The notes beneath the pieces were generated by a model. It made no database searches, had not been told where the DNA came from, and saw nothing but the letters and a program-made list of their open reading frames with translations. From contig CM056742.1 in assembly GCA_029851415.1 (NCBI GenBank), positions 144,651,121 to 144,715,120 of the forward strand: a DNA stretch of 64,000 bases, given 5' to 3'. A program made the position numbers and the translations under genes. How positions within the stretch are numbered: position 1 is the stretch's first letter; each line of letters starts with the position of its first letter. This document shows positions 47,209 through 61,600 of this stretch, piece by piece. The DNA comes from Eretmocerus hayati. Its lineage: Eukaryota > Arthropoda > Insecta > Hymenoptera > Aphelinidae.

Positions 47209-50200
47209 ATGAAAGATGGTTGGTTCGACATGTTTCGGAACGATGCCGGGCCGACACTGTACACTTACAGCAATCGAACTCCCGTCACCGGAGATATCAA
47301 TCTCATTACTATTTTCGTATTCTTTGGTGCAATTTTTGTGGCATTCCTCCTCATATTTCCTGGAATTCGAAAAGAGGTATGTATTTATGATTGGAGCCAC
47401 GGAAAATCATCGTGCTTGAGTCACGTAAATTTTTGGATTGGGAATATTTTTTTTGTCCAAAGAATGTGAGAGGAAGGCCAAAATCAGGGTTGATTTGTAC
47501 TCTTTTTGAGCTAATTGCAAATTTCCCACAATGTTATGCGCTTCAATTCAAAGTAGTGTGGTCTTTATTATTTTCTTTCTTTCAGAAGTAAGTACAAAGA
47601 GTAATCAAATAGTCAACAATGTACTCCTGTACACACAACGTCTCTTAAATATTGACTCTTCCTCTGTGATTACCAGCACAATATATACTGACATCAATGC
47701 CTACAAACTAACGCATATCGTGCATATCTAGCCAACTCATGCGTCAGTATCCTGCAAATCTTTAACTTCCTATTTAATTATCTCCCTTCCATTACAAACC
47801 ATGTATTTCAAATTTTCTCAAAGCAATAATATCAGAATTCTATTTCTGAAGAATCACAAATAATGATTTTCTCAACTCTATATAGTACTACTTATTATAC
47901 ATTCAAAGTTGAAGGAGCAAAACTATATACTCCTTATTCGCGTGAATAAGACGGTATACAAGCGCTATAAATGTCCTTGACCCACTTGAGAAGCGTAAAA
48001 GGTGCGAAATCACTTATACACAGTGATTCCAATCTCTTTAATCACAATATTCTACCATCGGTATGAGTAAGGCATAAGTTTTGCGATGACAAAAGTCGAC
48101 GATCGATGATTCGCGACGAAAGTTTTTTTGATCGCAATCGAAATTCAAGCTTGCTAAAAGTATGTATGTATCACGATGACTTTTGTTACAGAGATTGACG
48201 ACCTTCTTCACCGTGACGCTGCTCGTCTTTGTTGGCATGACTATAAACGGTTTGTATTTGAGAAAAAACTCGTATTACCAATCCCAAAACTTGAGTTTAG
48301 TCACGAACTGATATTCTCGTATCGCAACAATACCGTCACTGGCAGATTCATAACAGTTGACTCGAAGTATGCGATCTTGATATTCTAGATCCTGATCGTG
48401 TACATTTGATTGTACTGTTGGGGTTTCAGAAGCGTGACTTTTGTAAATAAGATTGCATCATGACGCGCCGCTGTAAGTAGTAACATGCCGAATATGGTCA
48501 GACAACACATTGATTCATGTCCGGGGGATCTATTTTTTTCTACATATAAAAATTTGTAACAGATCTTTGTTAGTTTTTCAAATGTACATACAGGGACTAG
48601 TGACAAATAAATAACCCAAATTGCATTCAACGTTTAGTCATCATCACGAAAATAAAAAGTACCATTCAATGAAACTTACAAGTTTTATACGCGGCTATCA
48701 CTTGAAATGAACCAGATATTATTCTAACTATCAAAATAATTCTCAAAAGCTGTAAAATCTAATTTGCTGGCTTGGGAGATGTCATAAAAATGTGTATTTT
48801 GAATTCAATAGTGGCACAGCTTGGTTCAACATGGCATACGAGTACGGCTACAATTGTAAGTTCCTACAGCGTTTTCTCAAGGCAGAGAATGTCAGCAGAG
48901 ATTGGCGGATACGTCGGACTCATGCACATAAACATCACTTATCGAGGTAAGAAATAAAAAATTAGCCTATATGTAAATGTCACGATCTAATTCTGCCCTC
49001 TAATCTGGTATCGCCTCGAAAATCTTCTCAAATCATAGTCTATGTAGAATTATGAATTCATTAGCAAATATGTTCTTCTTCCTTGTTTGTGAATTCTCAA
49101 AAAATCCTGAACATCATTATTTGTGAGCTATATTTAATTGAATTTTGTCACATTTTTGCTTACAGTATTACCTGAAAGTGCAGATATTGGCGACGTAGAG
49201 TTCAATGAAAGATTTTATTGGAGAAAACCTCACGAGATGACTGATTGTTTCAAGGACGCGCTGTATCGTGGGACCCCTTTTCCAATTATCTCTTTGGCTG
49301 AATATTTCAGCCTCAATGAGGAAGGCTTTTACTGGGGAGGAAAATACCGCGAGGCTGGTTACTATGCATCCGTTATGCTTTGGTAAGTTATTTCCATCGA
49401 ATAGCTTTGTAGATATATGGTTCAAATGGGAAATTTGCATCCTTATTCATTGGTGAAAAAGCAGTCACTAACAAGGGGGGACCACGGAGTTTGGGTTCCC
49501 AATCTTTCCCAAGATTTTCATACAGTTTGGTACTATACACATTCTGTATTACAGAAGATGAAGAATTCAGAGTAATTCCCTCAAATGGGTCTCCTGTCGA
49601 AAGATGCAGGCATTAAGATTAGTATTGTCATATAGGAATATGTTTCACTGAGAGAAATTATCTAATAAAATTTGTTACCCCGGGAACAATTTTTATTAAT
49701 CGCGTCAATACCAGAGCACCAGCAGGAATCGCAATAGATTTTGTTCCTGAATTAACAGTTTTTACTCACTCGTCAACAATTTTTGTTGATCCCGTTCAAG
49801 AGCTTTTAAAACTGGCTCGTTTGTAAAATTTATTGATTTCTCAATAAAAGTTATTGATTCGCATGTAAATTTTGTGCCGAATTGGAAAGGAGGAATCGTT
49901 GAATTTCCGCGATTCCTGTATCTGCCACCAGGTGGCTCACATCGTCTTCGGCATCGATGTTACAAACAATATTTATTTATTACGGACAACAAACTTGACG
50001 AATGATAGTCAATGCAATGTCATCGATACCAGATTTCCATGAATAACTGGGAGTGTATTTTATTTTCTGCGTATCGTGTCTATCGGCTAGCAATCAGCTC
50101 GTTTAGAGGTGGATTGGGCTTACTCGCAAGCGGTCAAATTTGACATCGTTTGTATATATACGAGTTCCAAAATCTTCACATAAACATAAATTGTTTGCGT

Positions 50201-53200
50201 GAACCCGTGTATGCGATATCGGTAATACGTAAGATAATATATAATGGAATGTGAACATATATTTAAGAACTTATAGAATTAACAATATGTGAGATGATAA
50301 GTCTAATTCTAAGTGCGTGAATATAATATGATGTATGTGATTGAGCGTGCTTCGTACTCTAAAACTGCATATAATCCATTAAACATTGGCTGACTACTAC
50401 TTCATAAACAGAAACCTATCATTTTGAAATTTAGTTGGGCGCCAGTATCAAAATTTGTGTCATCGTCAACAAAATTTGTAAACTGGTTAATAAAATTTAC
50501 TTCCGCATTAATAAATTCTGTTACCGTTTCAACAAAAACCGTTGAGGATCCTGCTGGTGCCACGGTATAAATGTGTTTATAAAAATTACTCCTCAGTTAA
50601 CGCAAACTATTAGTAAATTTCTCTCAGTGTTAAAGAGTGAAAAATATATATATGGGCGATTCCGCCGAAAGGGGAGTTTTTTGGAGCCAAAATCGTCACG
50701 AGGAGTGAATTGGATCCAAAAATTATTTCAGTCCCAGACGAGCTTCGGTGACTCGTAGCAGTTGTTTTCCACTTCTTTGGGGGGGGGGGGGAAGTATCTA
50801 GAGCTACCTAGCTCAAAAGTGAAGCCAGACGAAGATAATGCCAAGTATGAGGGGTCGCAGAGGAGACGGAATGGACATTTTGACTCAAAGAATATTCTCA
50901 CAACTCGGCAACTAATCGTACACTCTTTTCCGCATAGATTTGATCCAATGCAACCAAATACTTCAAGAAAATGTGTTCCACAAAGCGATATAGCGCGTTG
51001 GGGAGTAGTACAACATGGGGACGGAATTGACCGAAAATTTTGTACGCCATTTGGAAAACACGTTTATGTGGTGCACTCGGCCGCGGATTCGAGTTTTCGG
51101 TTTGTGTTGCGCAAGAATTAGGTGTATTTGGGTATCTGGAAATCAACCTCATTGGTTAGAAAGGCTCAATAGACGATCGAGGACTTTACCGACCTAATTA
51201 GTGTTGTGCGAGCAGTTTCGGTGCAAACCCGTCTTCAAAATGTCGGATGTCCGTGCGCGAACTAAGCGAGTAATTTTGACTCACAAAGTAGTGGAATATG
51301 TTGTTTGAAGTATTACAAATTAAAGTGCATAGCTACACATGAGGGTATTTGACTCTGAATATGCCTTGCAGTGAATGCAAGAGTCAAAGGTAGGTTTTCT
51401 ACAGGGGACGGAATTGACATTTCGGCCCTTTATGAAGCACTACAAATTACGGGGACGTCAGAATTGGCTCAAAAACTATTAACGTGATTGCGTATTAATA
51501 GAATACATCCCGCAAAATTGTTACAATGCACATTCCATCGCTTAGAAACTTGAGGAACTTGGAACACGGAAAATCCCAATTTAGGAAGAGAATCATCATA
51601 CTGGCAATGTTAACGGTTTTGCTTGTAGTCCTGCAGAAGAGGCCCCCTTTACGGAGTTACTCTGGATTTTTCATATTTCAGGTAGTAGCAAATAAAAAAA
51701 ATCTTAGGGATGACTGGCGACGCGGACCCCGTGGCCCCTCCTTGTAAGTCAAAATTGGCGCAAACTCTTGCGATCATGAGTAACTAATGACTTATAGTTC
51801 CACGATGGTCAGTTTGAGTTTTCAAAAAATTTTTCAAGAATGCTTCAGTATATTTTCTTATTCAGACTCTGTAATAGCCACAACAGTGTGACCAAAACTA
51901 TCCCCGCTTCGATAGATAAGAGTGTATGATGGCCTACTCTGTTGCCGAAAACTGTGTTATAAGTCTTTGTATCGAAGGAACTTAGCCATCTTATCGGTCA
52001 GTTGATGAGAAGATTTCATGACAGAAACATGATTAATTGCAGTGGAAAATTATTTATCCGGGTCTTAAGACAAATTAGAATTGGATGGAATTCGAATATC
52101 TCACTCTCCTACAAGTTCTCATGATATTATGAAAATTCTGATTATGAGTCGACATTCATACAACGAAAGAAAAAAACTGTCGAAAACGAAAAGTTATTTC
52201 GGTCTCATTAGAATCATTCATTTTAGGCACTGCCATATTCGTGTCAACTCTCGATTAATCTCACACGATACATTATTCCATTGCGAATGAGATGTTGAAG
52301 CTAATCGTGATTCGATCTTGGATAGGAGAGCAGGGCTTTGGAAGAGAAAACATTTTTATAACCACAAGTCCCTCAATGAGTTCATTCATGTGATGATTAA
52401 TTCATTTTTGAAGGACTTCTTTTGCATCCTGGTCGATGACGAGTCTACTACTCATAATGGTTCCGCGTTATGGTGCCTACGGCATGGTGCTGACAGGTCT
52501 CTTTATGCTGTTCACCAATTTTATTTATTGGTGCCTACTACCAGGCGACCCACTTGTCGCCCACGTCGATGGTTCCATTCTTATATTTAATTTCGGCTGG
52601 AACTACTGGCTTCTCCTATTTGCTGGTGAGTTTTTTAAATGTTCATCTTTTATTCATTCATGTCGTCTATAATCGAACAAAAATAGTGGGTGGTTCACAG
52701 AAAATCTAGGAAGAAGGTTTTTAATGAGTGCTGGGGTATTGCTTCTTGAGTGGGGCAATCTTCAGAATTCGATTCTATAAATTGTCATTTCTCTGCAGCA
52801 TTTCCATAATGAGTTTTTTTTCAAGGTATCATAACAAATGCTAGCATATCATTTATGAAAATAGAAAAGAATTTTGGTATAGAAAATACTCTATCATGTG
52901 ATAAATAAGCGATTCTAGACGAGCCACGAATCATTAGATTTTCCAATTGTAAATTCTGTAAAGTTCTTACCATAAATGATCGTCGGAATACAGCTTATGG
53001 TAGAAAAAAATTAATTAAACGCGTGTCTGAGTAAAGGTTAGATTCGATGTAAGCCATGACATAATTCGTGCTCTGCTTTATTTAACCGATTTAACATGAA
53101 ACGGCAGTTCCCACCTACAACATTCAATTTTTTTACACTTCTGAATGACGGGCAATCAGTAGCATCAGAGGCTCGCTCATAATACTCAACAAAAAATTCC

Positions 53201-55341
53201 AAACGTCATAAATTCTAGCACGCGCCGATAGCTCGCGATCGTTTTGTCTTGAATTCTCGTATAACTGTGGCGATTCGAATTTTTTTGTCTTAAAAGCATT
53301 GTGATTGTGAATGATCTCAAAGTCTCGTGAGATCATAATGTAGATCTGATGCTCGTAATAACTTTGCTCAGGTTTTACGTGATTCTGAGGCGTTAAGTAG
53401 AGCATGGATACAAAATCAGCGTCTTACACTTGTATTCAGGCGCGAGAGAAAATTATATAAGATAAGGAATTGTTTTAAAAGTCTTGTTGGGAGTTTGAGT
53501 CTTACCTTCGTTATTATACGCTCAAGTCCTTCCGAATGCTGATTCATTGGGAATTTCATTTGGATCGATTAGATGACTGGCGAATTTGTATTTTTTTTTT
53601 CATTTTGTTACTGAGAAGTGCCCCACCTTTTTTCGTGTTAACATAAAATGAATTGACTCTCATGAGCTGTAGACCATTTATCGAATCACTAAGTCTCAAA
53701 GTTTCTATAAATTCAGATCATTAATTTGGTTCTGACAGATCGACGGTCGTAATTACCTTAGAAGATCTGAATATTGAAGCTCAATTGAATCATAGATGAG
53801 TTGTATTTGATTATGGGGATTTATGGCCACATGAATCATGATGGAAAATATTGATACCTCGTAAATATATATTTTACGTTGTGTTAAATTTATTTTCAGG
53901 AGTTGCATGCCTGCTCGCGGGAATAGTCATAACTGCAATAGATATGATATATCCGCATTCGTTTTCGACCATTTTGGAAGTTGACTACGATACTCCATAC
54001 GATAGGCATGTTATTATAGAAGACAGTTTTGATACTCGAAGAAAAGATGCTCAGAGAAAGATGGGTAGGATCGACGATACGCTCAGCGAACGCTTCAGTG
54101 AAAATTTCATGAGGTAATGATTGAATTCTACATGGCATATGTTTAAGTTAATTGAATCGTCTCGCTTCCTTTAGTTTCTTGTGTGAATGTGATTTCTAAT
54201 ATTTTGTCATATCTTGGGGGAGAAATGTTGAAAAGTTCTTGAGTGCTGAACAATTTTGAACTACCCCCACAGGCGTCTGGTGGGTCCTGCAGGACCCATA
54301 AACAGTATGTTGAATTTCGTACACTTGAATCAATATTTCATGCCTCTCAAGGTTTCATTATCTTGTTTTAGACCATACATGAATGTTTTGTATCGTAATT
54401 GAGGTCAATTAACGGTCTCGGTGTTTTCAGACCACTTTTAGAAAATCGTTCGGCCGAATTTTCAAATTTTCAAAAATGACTCGTCACTGTACGAGAAATA
54501 TTTTACGTTCCCTTAGTTTTTGATCGGGTTTGAATGTACTAGGGTTATCAGTGGTGTAAATAGCACTTCCCTGGCGAAGATTGCACCCCTATAATATTCA
54601 TAAATAACCAAAATTATGAGAAATCTCACTAATGATGCTCTAGATTACCGGAATTATAAGTGACGTTCTTGGGTGTTTTATGAGATTCTACATGCATTGT
54701 GCATAATCGGAAACCTCGAAGAAGTGAATCGAATCAAAATCAAAATATCCACCCGTTTTTAGATAGTCTCGGTTTCTACGGGTTGACCTACAAATGCCGC
54801 GTTTGATTGCAATTTTAGTGTTCTCGCAATGGAAGAACAGATCCACAATTCACTCGCTAGCCCACACACCAGAGAACAAATTGTCCTAGTGCCCGATATG
54901 GGCTAACGCTTTCAGCACGGAAATATACTATGTACAACTTATCATCTCGAATCATGTGTATTCATGTATGGGTAATAATTGAAATATCTCTTCAATTTTA
55001 TTACATTCAAGTGTTTTGACGTTGGAATTAAATCTGAAGGGTCTTGATTCATTTAATTTGTTCAGAACTGGCACAAATAATAAAAATTTAGTAATGTTTC
55101 TTATCGTATTGTCTTCAATTTTTGCAGTCAAGTGGCGTCCAAGTTGGTAAATGGCAGTAACAAGAGCGAAAACTATCATCATCATCATGCACAGTATCCA
55201 TATCAACAGCAGCAGCAACAGCAACGTGGAACTGTGAATCGAGGCTATACTTCACACTCGTCAGACTGCGGGGGAGATTCAAGCAAAAGCCTTTCTTACT
55301 GGTCTTATCCATTTCCCTCAACACCACGACGAATAGTTTGA
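47209..55341 (+). CDS. mol: Dual oxidase maturation factor (DUOXA; moladietz/NIP), 7 exons, 405 residues
   Basis: ER-to-membrane chaperone and partner of dual oxidase. Coding exons 47209-47376, 48192-48249, 48812-48946, 49166-49382, 52414-52625, 53900-54113 and 55128-55341 join with matching phases. The N-terminus KDGWFDMFRNDAGPTLY is typical of the family. Five membrane segments are visible: about 31-53, 60-77, the regions around MVPRYGAYGMVL and IFNFGWNYWLLLFA, and GVACLLAGIVITAIDMIY. N-glycosylation sequons are at N22 (SNRT) and about N116 (NIT), the second in the large extracellular loop. The conserved TILEVDYDTPYDRHVII lies near the start of the cytoplasmic tail. The ATG lies 8 nt inside an exon with acceptor TTGCAG, so the 5' UTR is spliced. 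The tail is divergent, with HHHH and a run of seven glutamines. Intron 4 (3.0 kb) holds a palindromic element. The gene converges on Duox. Confidence 0.95.
49646..50628. mobile_element. Palindromic element, about 983 bp, in an intron of the DUOX maturation factor
   Basis: The ends CACTGAGAGAAATT and AATTTCTCTCAGTG are complements. A second matching pair lies inside: CCAGAGCACCAGCAGGA at 49711 and TCCTGCTGGTGCCACGG ending at 50565. Both halves are filled with degenerate units of the form CAACAATTTTTGTTGA / AATAAAATTTGT, so much of the element is a series of short imperfect palindromes. The middle (about 49900-50430) is not obviously repeated. There is no coding capacity. Confidence 0.65.
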
Positions 55342-58300
55342 CAATGTGATAACATCTTCATTACTCCATCTCTAAGATGGCCTTCTTTACTCAAGAAAAA
55401 AATGCTCTTACTTATATCGACGATAAAACTAAGAATAAAAATGTTCAAAATGCTAAAGCCAAGAATTTTTCTTACAACTGTATACCCTGTCTGTTTAAAG
55501 ACTGGATTGTTGCATGTTCATTTAGGTTCACCAGGTTTTGCTAAGTCAATGCAGGAAAGTCGTACAACTTTCTCAGTCAGAAATACTCGTATTTTTTTGC
55601 TGACCGGATCCGTGGGATACTTCATTTCATCCAAATCATATTTTATTTTATGGTTTTCATAATCTCAATTACAATGTCGAACTGATTGTTATGACAAGCT
55701 TATCGATGCCTACCGTGGTGATGGTCAGGTGGACTATAGAAAAAATTTCAATTCTGCGTATGAATTATTACGAGTGCTAGATGAACAAATCTTTTTGTAT
55801 GAAAAATAACAAAATGCATAGTAGGCTGGGCCAGAAAATGGAAATTTTGGAATTTCTACTTGCCAGGGTGCGCAAAAGTTATGTTTTGACTAGTAGGTAT
55901 GGAAATGTTTTCGTTAAATCCAGAGAAATAATTTTTTCAACCCTAACAAAAAGCCTTGAAGTTTTGGTTTAAAATGTATGGAAAAGCTCCATATGAGGAT
56001 TTTCCTCCTTCTCAAATCAATTTTTTCATGAATACCATTTTTTAAAAGGTATTTTCGTTAGGGGAACATGAATATGGGGAAAAAATGAAAAAATAATCCA
56101 TCAAGAAACTAATTTTTTATATTTTGAAGATGGTTAAAGTTTAAAGAAAAGAGAATAACAGAGGTAGGTCACGTCCTTCTGCATCAGCTCGTCGCGCTCG
56201 TAATGATAATTAGAGAAGATTCTCTAATAGAGAGGGGCGATTGAGCACGCTGGCGCGGTGCGTCCGGTGGCGAAAGACTCTCTGTACTGTAATTCAGCAT
56301 GCACTAAGACAAGTGAGAGAGAAAGAGGTTGTTTCGTCACCAACGCTGCAATCTCACCTTGTCTTGTCTTAGAAGTGTACTATATAATGCTAAGTTCTAC
56401 ATGCTGGTGTTGCACTATACTCCATGCACCACCTGCTGCTGCTACGAAAAAGAACGAGGATGTTGGATGATTATTAGCGCAGCGTTATAGCGGAAGGTAC
56501 AACAACTCTCGTACACTGATGTACCTGTTATACTTACCTCTTCAGGTGTTTCATGCCTTGTCATTCTGGATGGGATGAGGAGCATGATTTTTTTAAATGT
56601 CATGACTCGTGAAAGATAAGAACCCGGTATTAATAACCTGATTAGTCCCTGTGATGGTATCTACACTACAATTTGCCGCAAGTACACATGATCTGCTTAA
56701 CTCGAAAAAGTTTTTGGAGAGCCATTTTTTTATCATGATTTTTATATTATACATTTGCACTTGTGCGTGACGATTTGTTTTGGTAGGATGGTCAAGAGTT
56801 AATAATGATTATAGTGAAGCTAGGATGCTAGGAGCAAACCGAATGCAAAAACTGACTCTGCTATACTTTCGTTTGGCTATTCGTTTTCTAATTTCATGAT
56901 GAGAATTTTAAACCATTTTCAAACACTCAAATCTTTAAAGTGATAATCAAGAAAAAAAATCACTTTCACTTCACTTCTTGACTACATTTGTCTCGATAAA
57001 GGATCCACTTGAATAAATTCCACTAGATATCAGCAACCAAATTTTTTTGATTATTGATCGTACTTCAGAGGCTTCATTGGGAAAATTTTAGAATTTCCCA
57101 GAACCAGTTCTGAACTACTACGTATATTTCCAGGTATGTATTTTCGATAGAATCAAAATAAATTATTATCTAGACGATCCTCTCCAGTGTAACGGTTCAA
57201 TCGAACAAAAACCTGTCTCGGGAACTAGATTATTTAATCATATTGATTACGTTCAAAAATAACTCAAACGAGTCATTCGATTTTAAAATGTCACACAAAA
57301 CTTGTACTTTGAGCCCGCAAGCATGCAATACTGATAATCCAATGAAAAATCATGCATGATGTCAAATTCATCTTTGATTCAGAAAATATTAATTTAGTGG
57401 AAAATATGAAATTTTGCAAAACCAATAATCGATCCAGAAATTCTTCATTTTTCGTTTTTGATAGGCTCAGGTTGTTGTTGCGTTTACCGTCAGATTTGAT
57501 GATCGTAAGGAACTTAGATGTTAGTCAAAGTATCATGGTTTTAAGATCACTGATTTTTATTTTTAATAATATAGTCAATAGGATTCATCACAATTAGCCT
57601 AAATAATATTCTATACATACGTACAATTCATATATATATTTGAATGACACAGTTAAAAGGGACACAACAATAATAATGGCTTCACAGGAAATTTCAGCAT
57701 ATAGCGAGCAATTGAAATTTTCAATGAAGTAGCGTGTCATCAGATTATCTTCCAGCATCGATCATCTAACGGTTCTCTACAATTTTTTCAAAAATCGAGT
57801 CGGTCGTCAAAAAATCCAAATGATCAAATATAGCACAAATAAATAATAACGCTATAACTCATTAGAATTGATCAAAATTACGTACTGACTTGACTAAAAT
57901 TCAAAAATTTGATTAATTGCTATGACTCTACGATATGACTTCGCAAAAATGAGGACTCGTCATCAAAGTTGACGATTCAGTTTATAATACTCCTCAAATT
58001 AACAATTAACAAAGAAAATAATCAACGAGGGAAAAGGAATGATGAACCTAATCGAGTGCGCATTCAATGGAAAAAAAAAAAAAAATTAAGTGAAAAGCGT
58101 TGCGAGAGCACATCTTTTGCGCGCCGGACATCTGACTCACCCTATAATATTTTATGCACATCAGAGGAGTGATTATGAAAATCGATTTTAAGTACACATA
58201 ACTATATCTTCGCATGCATACCTATTTCTGACTAAACAAGTGTACATAATAGCGAAATGATTAAAGTACATCACGTCGCTCACAGCTATACATGTATATT

Positions 58301-58670
58301 ATTCATCGACTCATCAGTGAAGAAACATAAATATAAGGTGAGAGCTTGCACTCAAAACACATATATTATAGCACACAAACACAAAATTATCATACATTCA
58401 ATACAGATACATACATAAACACACTGATTGAACAATATTTACAGAAAATTCGTATACGGTCACTCGGCGCTGCAATATTTGATAAATAATTGATCAATCG
58501 CTAATAGATTCAAAGAGTACCTAATATGAGTATATTTCAGCACCAAGTGATCGTATAACGAACAAATATAACAATGAGACAAGGCTCTGATGTGTTGTGC
58601 GATGCAATTGAGGTTGATGACTGAGCACTTTTTGACTTTTTTTCTTACATTATCAATTTTTATTCGATGT
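55342..58670. other. Convergent intergenic region between the DUOX maturation factor and Duox
   Basis: The 3' UTRs of the two converging genes must lie here. AATAAA at about 55434-55439, shortly after the maturation-factor stop codon, is a candidate polyadenylation signal. Short frames (for example 57352-57597) match nothing I recognise. No RNA gene or repeat array is evident. Confidence 0.45.
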
Positions 58671-61600
58671 TCAGCCAAAATTTTCAAAGTGATGGATGAA
58701 ATAGGGTAGTCGACGGCCCTGATTCACCTCATCGCAGGCAGACATGACACTCTTGGTCAGTGGACGTGGTCCGCAGCTAAATACCCCAATTTTGCTCACC
58801 TGCATCATACAATAGACGGCTATCAGACACTTTGTATTGGTACTTACAACGCACTTGTGAAAGACAAACGGTATAATAGTGGCTGTACATTTCGTCATAC
58901 TCGGTCTTATTTACATATCAATTGAGGCGAATTAGCTTGACTGCACGTGCTTGAGTACGTCTTCTACTTTCTAAAATTCCTTTCAGTGAAATTATTGAAC
59001 TCTGTCTTTGTTAATTACCGTCTCAGTACGTATGTACATGCGTTGATTCTTGAATAGTCGAAACGCATTCAAATTTTTCAAATGTTTCGCAAGATCTACG
59101 AAGGTTTTTTTTTTGTTATCATCGACATCTTTCCGCGTTTGTGGAGATTTCAATGCTTGAAATTGGAATTTTGAGTTTAAACGTTACATGGTGAGCTCGA
59201 GTGGAAAGATTACTGTGATTAATTTTTACATGTTTTACAAGAGTGCAGGAAATATGGAACGCGTTTCCGCAATCTAATTTTTTTTATTGAAACATATATT
59301 TTATAACTATGCACTGATTTATTCAATCGCATATATCTTATGTAAAATCAAGGTATGACTCAAACTAGTAAAACCAGAGCAAAAAATAAAATTGCACGAC
59401 TGACTCAAGTTTTCCGGTTTGTAATTTTTGTAATTCAATAATATTTTTTCATAAAAAAATTGTATACTCACATAACTATGTTTCTTTTGAACGAATTTCA
59501 AGAATGAGGTCATATCGGGTCTTCCAAAGTGATTAATGGCCTTCAATCCTGTGAAAATACTCGTCTTGGATACTCGATGGAAATGATTCTCGCAAATATA
59601 CTGCAAAAAGAATTTCAAGGTAAGTCAGGTTTTACTATATATTCATTAATTATATGAGTCTAATCTATTTCTTGGGAAACATAATTATTATACTTACAAG
59701 CATCGTCGTACGTAAATCAAATTTATGGAAGAATTGCGTGATGAATATGTGGATCTCAAGAACGTTAGTTACATCCTTCCTTTCAACATCTCTTAGAACA
59801 TCGATAAACCACTCGAAATGCTTGTGAGACGGGCAGATCCACAAGAAATATACCTGATGAATAAATTCAGAAGTCCTTGAGTTATCATTACAAGATTATA
59901 TTTTAATGGGTGTGGACCATATCATGGCATAAACTCAGTCCGATTAAATCAAATGAAACACGATGATTTTCATACACGATCAATCGGAGAAATAGTCTTC
60001 TTGCACCTTGTACTTGAAAAAATATTTTCATACGCTTTACAGGTAGCCAAAGCCATTACTTATATTTTACTGCACTTCAGATTATCTTCCTCAAAATGAT
60101 AGTCTCCGATGAGTTTTGTTTGGAAAAATTTTTTAAAAAATTCTCCTGGTGAACTGAGATTTTTGTAAAGTTTGGTCTCAAACTTGGAATTCGGGTCTCC
60201 AGTATGTATTGATTTTCAATTTCCCTTTCCACAGGAAGCAGGGAATAAGAAGTCCGATTATTATTTTTGGGCAATCATTTGAGTAAGTGATTTCAATCTC
60301 ATTCAATGCTGTTCTCATGGATTTTTTTCATACATGCAAAACCTCGACATCATCCATTTGTAGCAACTCTCGACAAGACATAAAAATTACAGTAGAAGGT
60401 AGCCATCACCAAGAAAAACCATAAAGTATCACAAAAAAAAAATACATCTCGAATACATACCTTTTTACATGCGACACCGGAATACCTATTGGTAGACGTG
60501 CCGAAAACGAGGTCATTGAGCATCGAAGCGTAAGGCGTTACTCCGATACCCCCTCCAACCATAACGGCAACCTCAAATTTATACCAATCTTGATTACCAC
60601 CACCAAAAGGTCCTTCTATTCTGATTTTTGGATGCTCCAATTCTGGATTGTAATTGCAAGGATCGAAATAATTTCTCAGCTTCCAAGTCCATGGTCCCTG
60701 AGCTTTGATGTGGCACGAAAGGAAGTTTTCATGGGGTGCCGAAGTCAAAGTGAACGAATGAAACTCTCCGGCGTTGAAGGCATTGCATGCTAAGCGTACC
60801 CATTGTCCAGACATGTATTTGAGATTTGGAGGACGGTAAAATTTGATTTTTATCACATCCGAAGGTAATAATTCGGTTTCGATTATGTCCAAGGCCATGT
60901 ACTTTGTCCTCAAGCTCACCACCTGTTTTCATTTTTTTGAAAAAAAAAAACAATTTAATGTTTGTTCGAAGATTGGTACTTCTATTAATGGCATGATGGA
61001 TCGTTGGGAGTACATATTGAGGTTGTTATCGGTTATGGGTCAATGTACTTGGGGGTATGCAAGCTTGGCAAACGAGGAAGTCGGGAGCTGCAGTAGACTG
61101 TTATGCATTTTAGAGTTTATCGCTGTGGTAGAGCCTGATTTATCTTTCTCTCGTTGCTTCGTTTGCGATCTATTTCTTATTTTTTTTTGCGGTTGCTGTG
61201 CACCAGATACGATAGAAACGTGGCCTTGAGTGACATGGGCAATCTCTCGACACGATATTAAGGGGTCCCGGACGCAGATTGGGTGTACCAACAGTATACT
61301 TGATTGCATTACGATTATTGAGTTAGAATATCGTCGCACTTTACAGGATTTGCGTTTACGCATTTTTTGTGTCTATACTGATGCACAATTACGGGCAACC
61401 CGCTCCTTTGATCTTTTTGACCTAGATTAGATTCCTTAATATGTCTCGGAGCATGTTGAGATTGACGAGTTATCGATGCCGCGATTAATCACTGAGAATA
61501 TACATGAAAATGAGATTTGATTGGCAGTTTCCAAAAAGGAAAATTCATTGCACTGAAATCAATTAGAGTTTTTTTAGCTATGACGAAACATCTTTTTGAC

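Noticed and set aside
50778..50795. G-run of about a dozen bases, considered as a regulatory G-quadruplex
   Set aside because: A single homopolymer run without further G tracts cannot form the usual four-tract motif and is prone to sequencing error.
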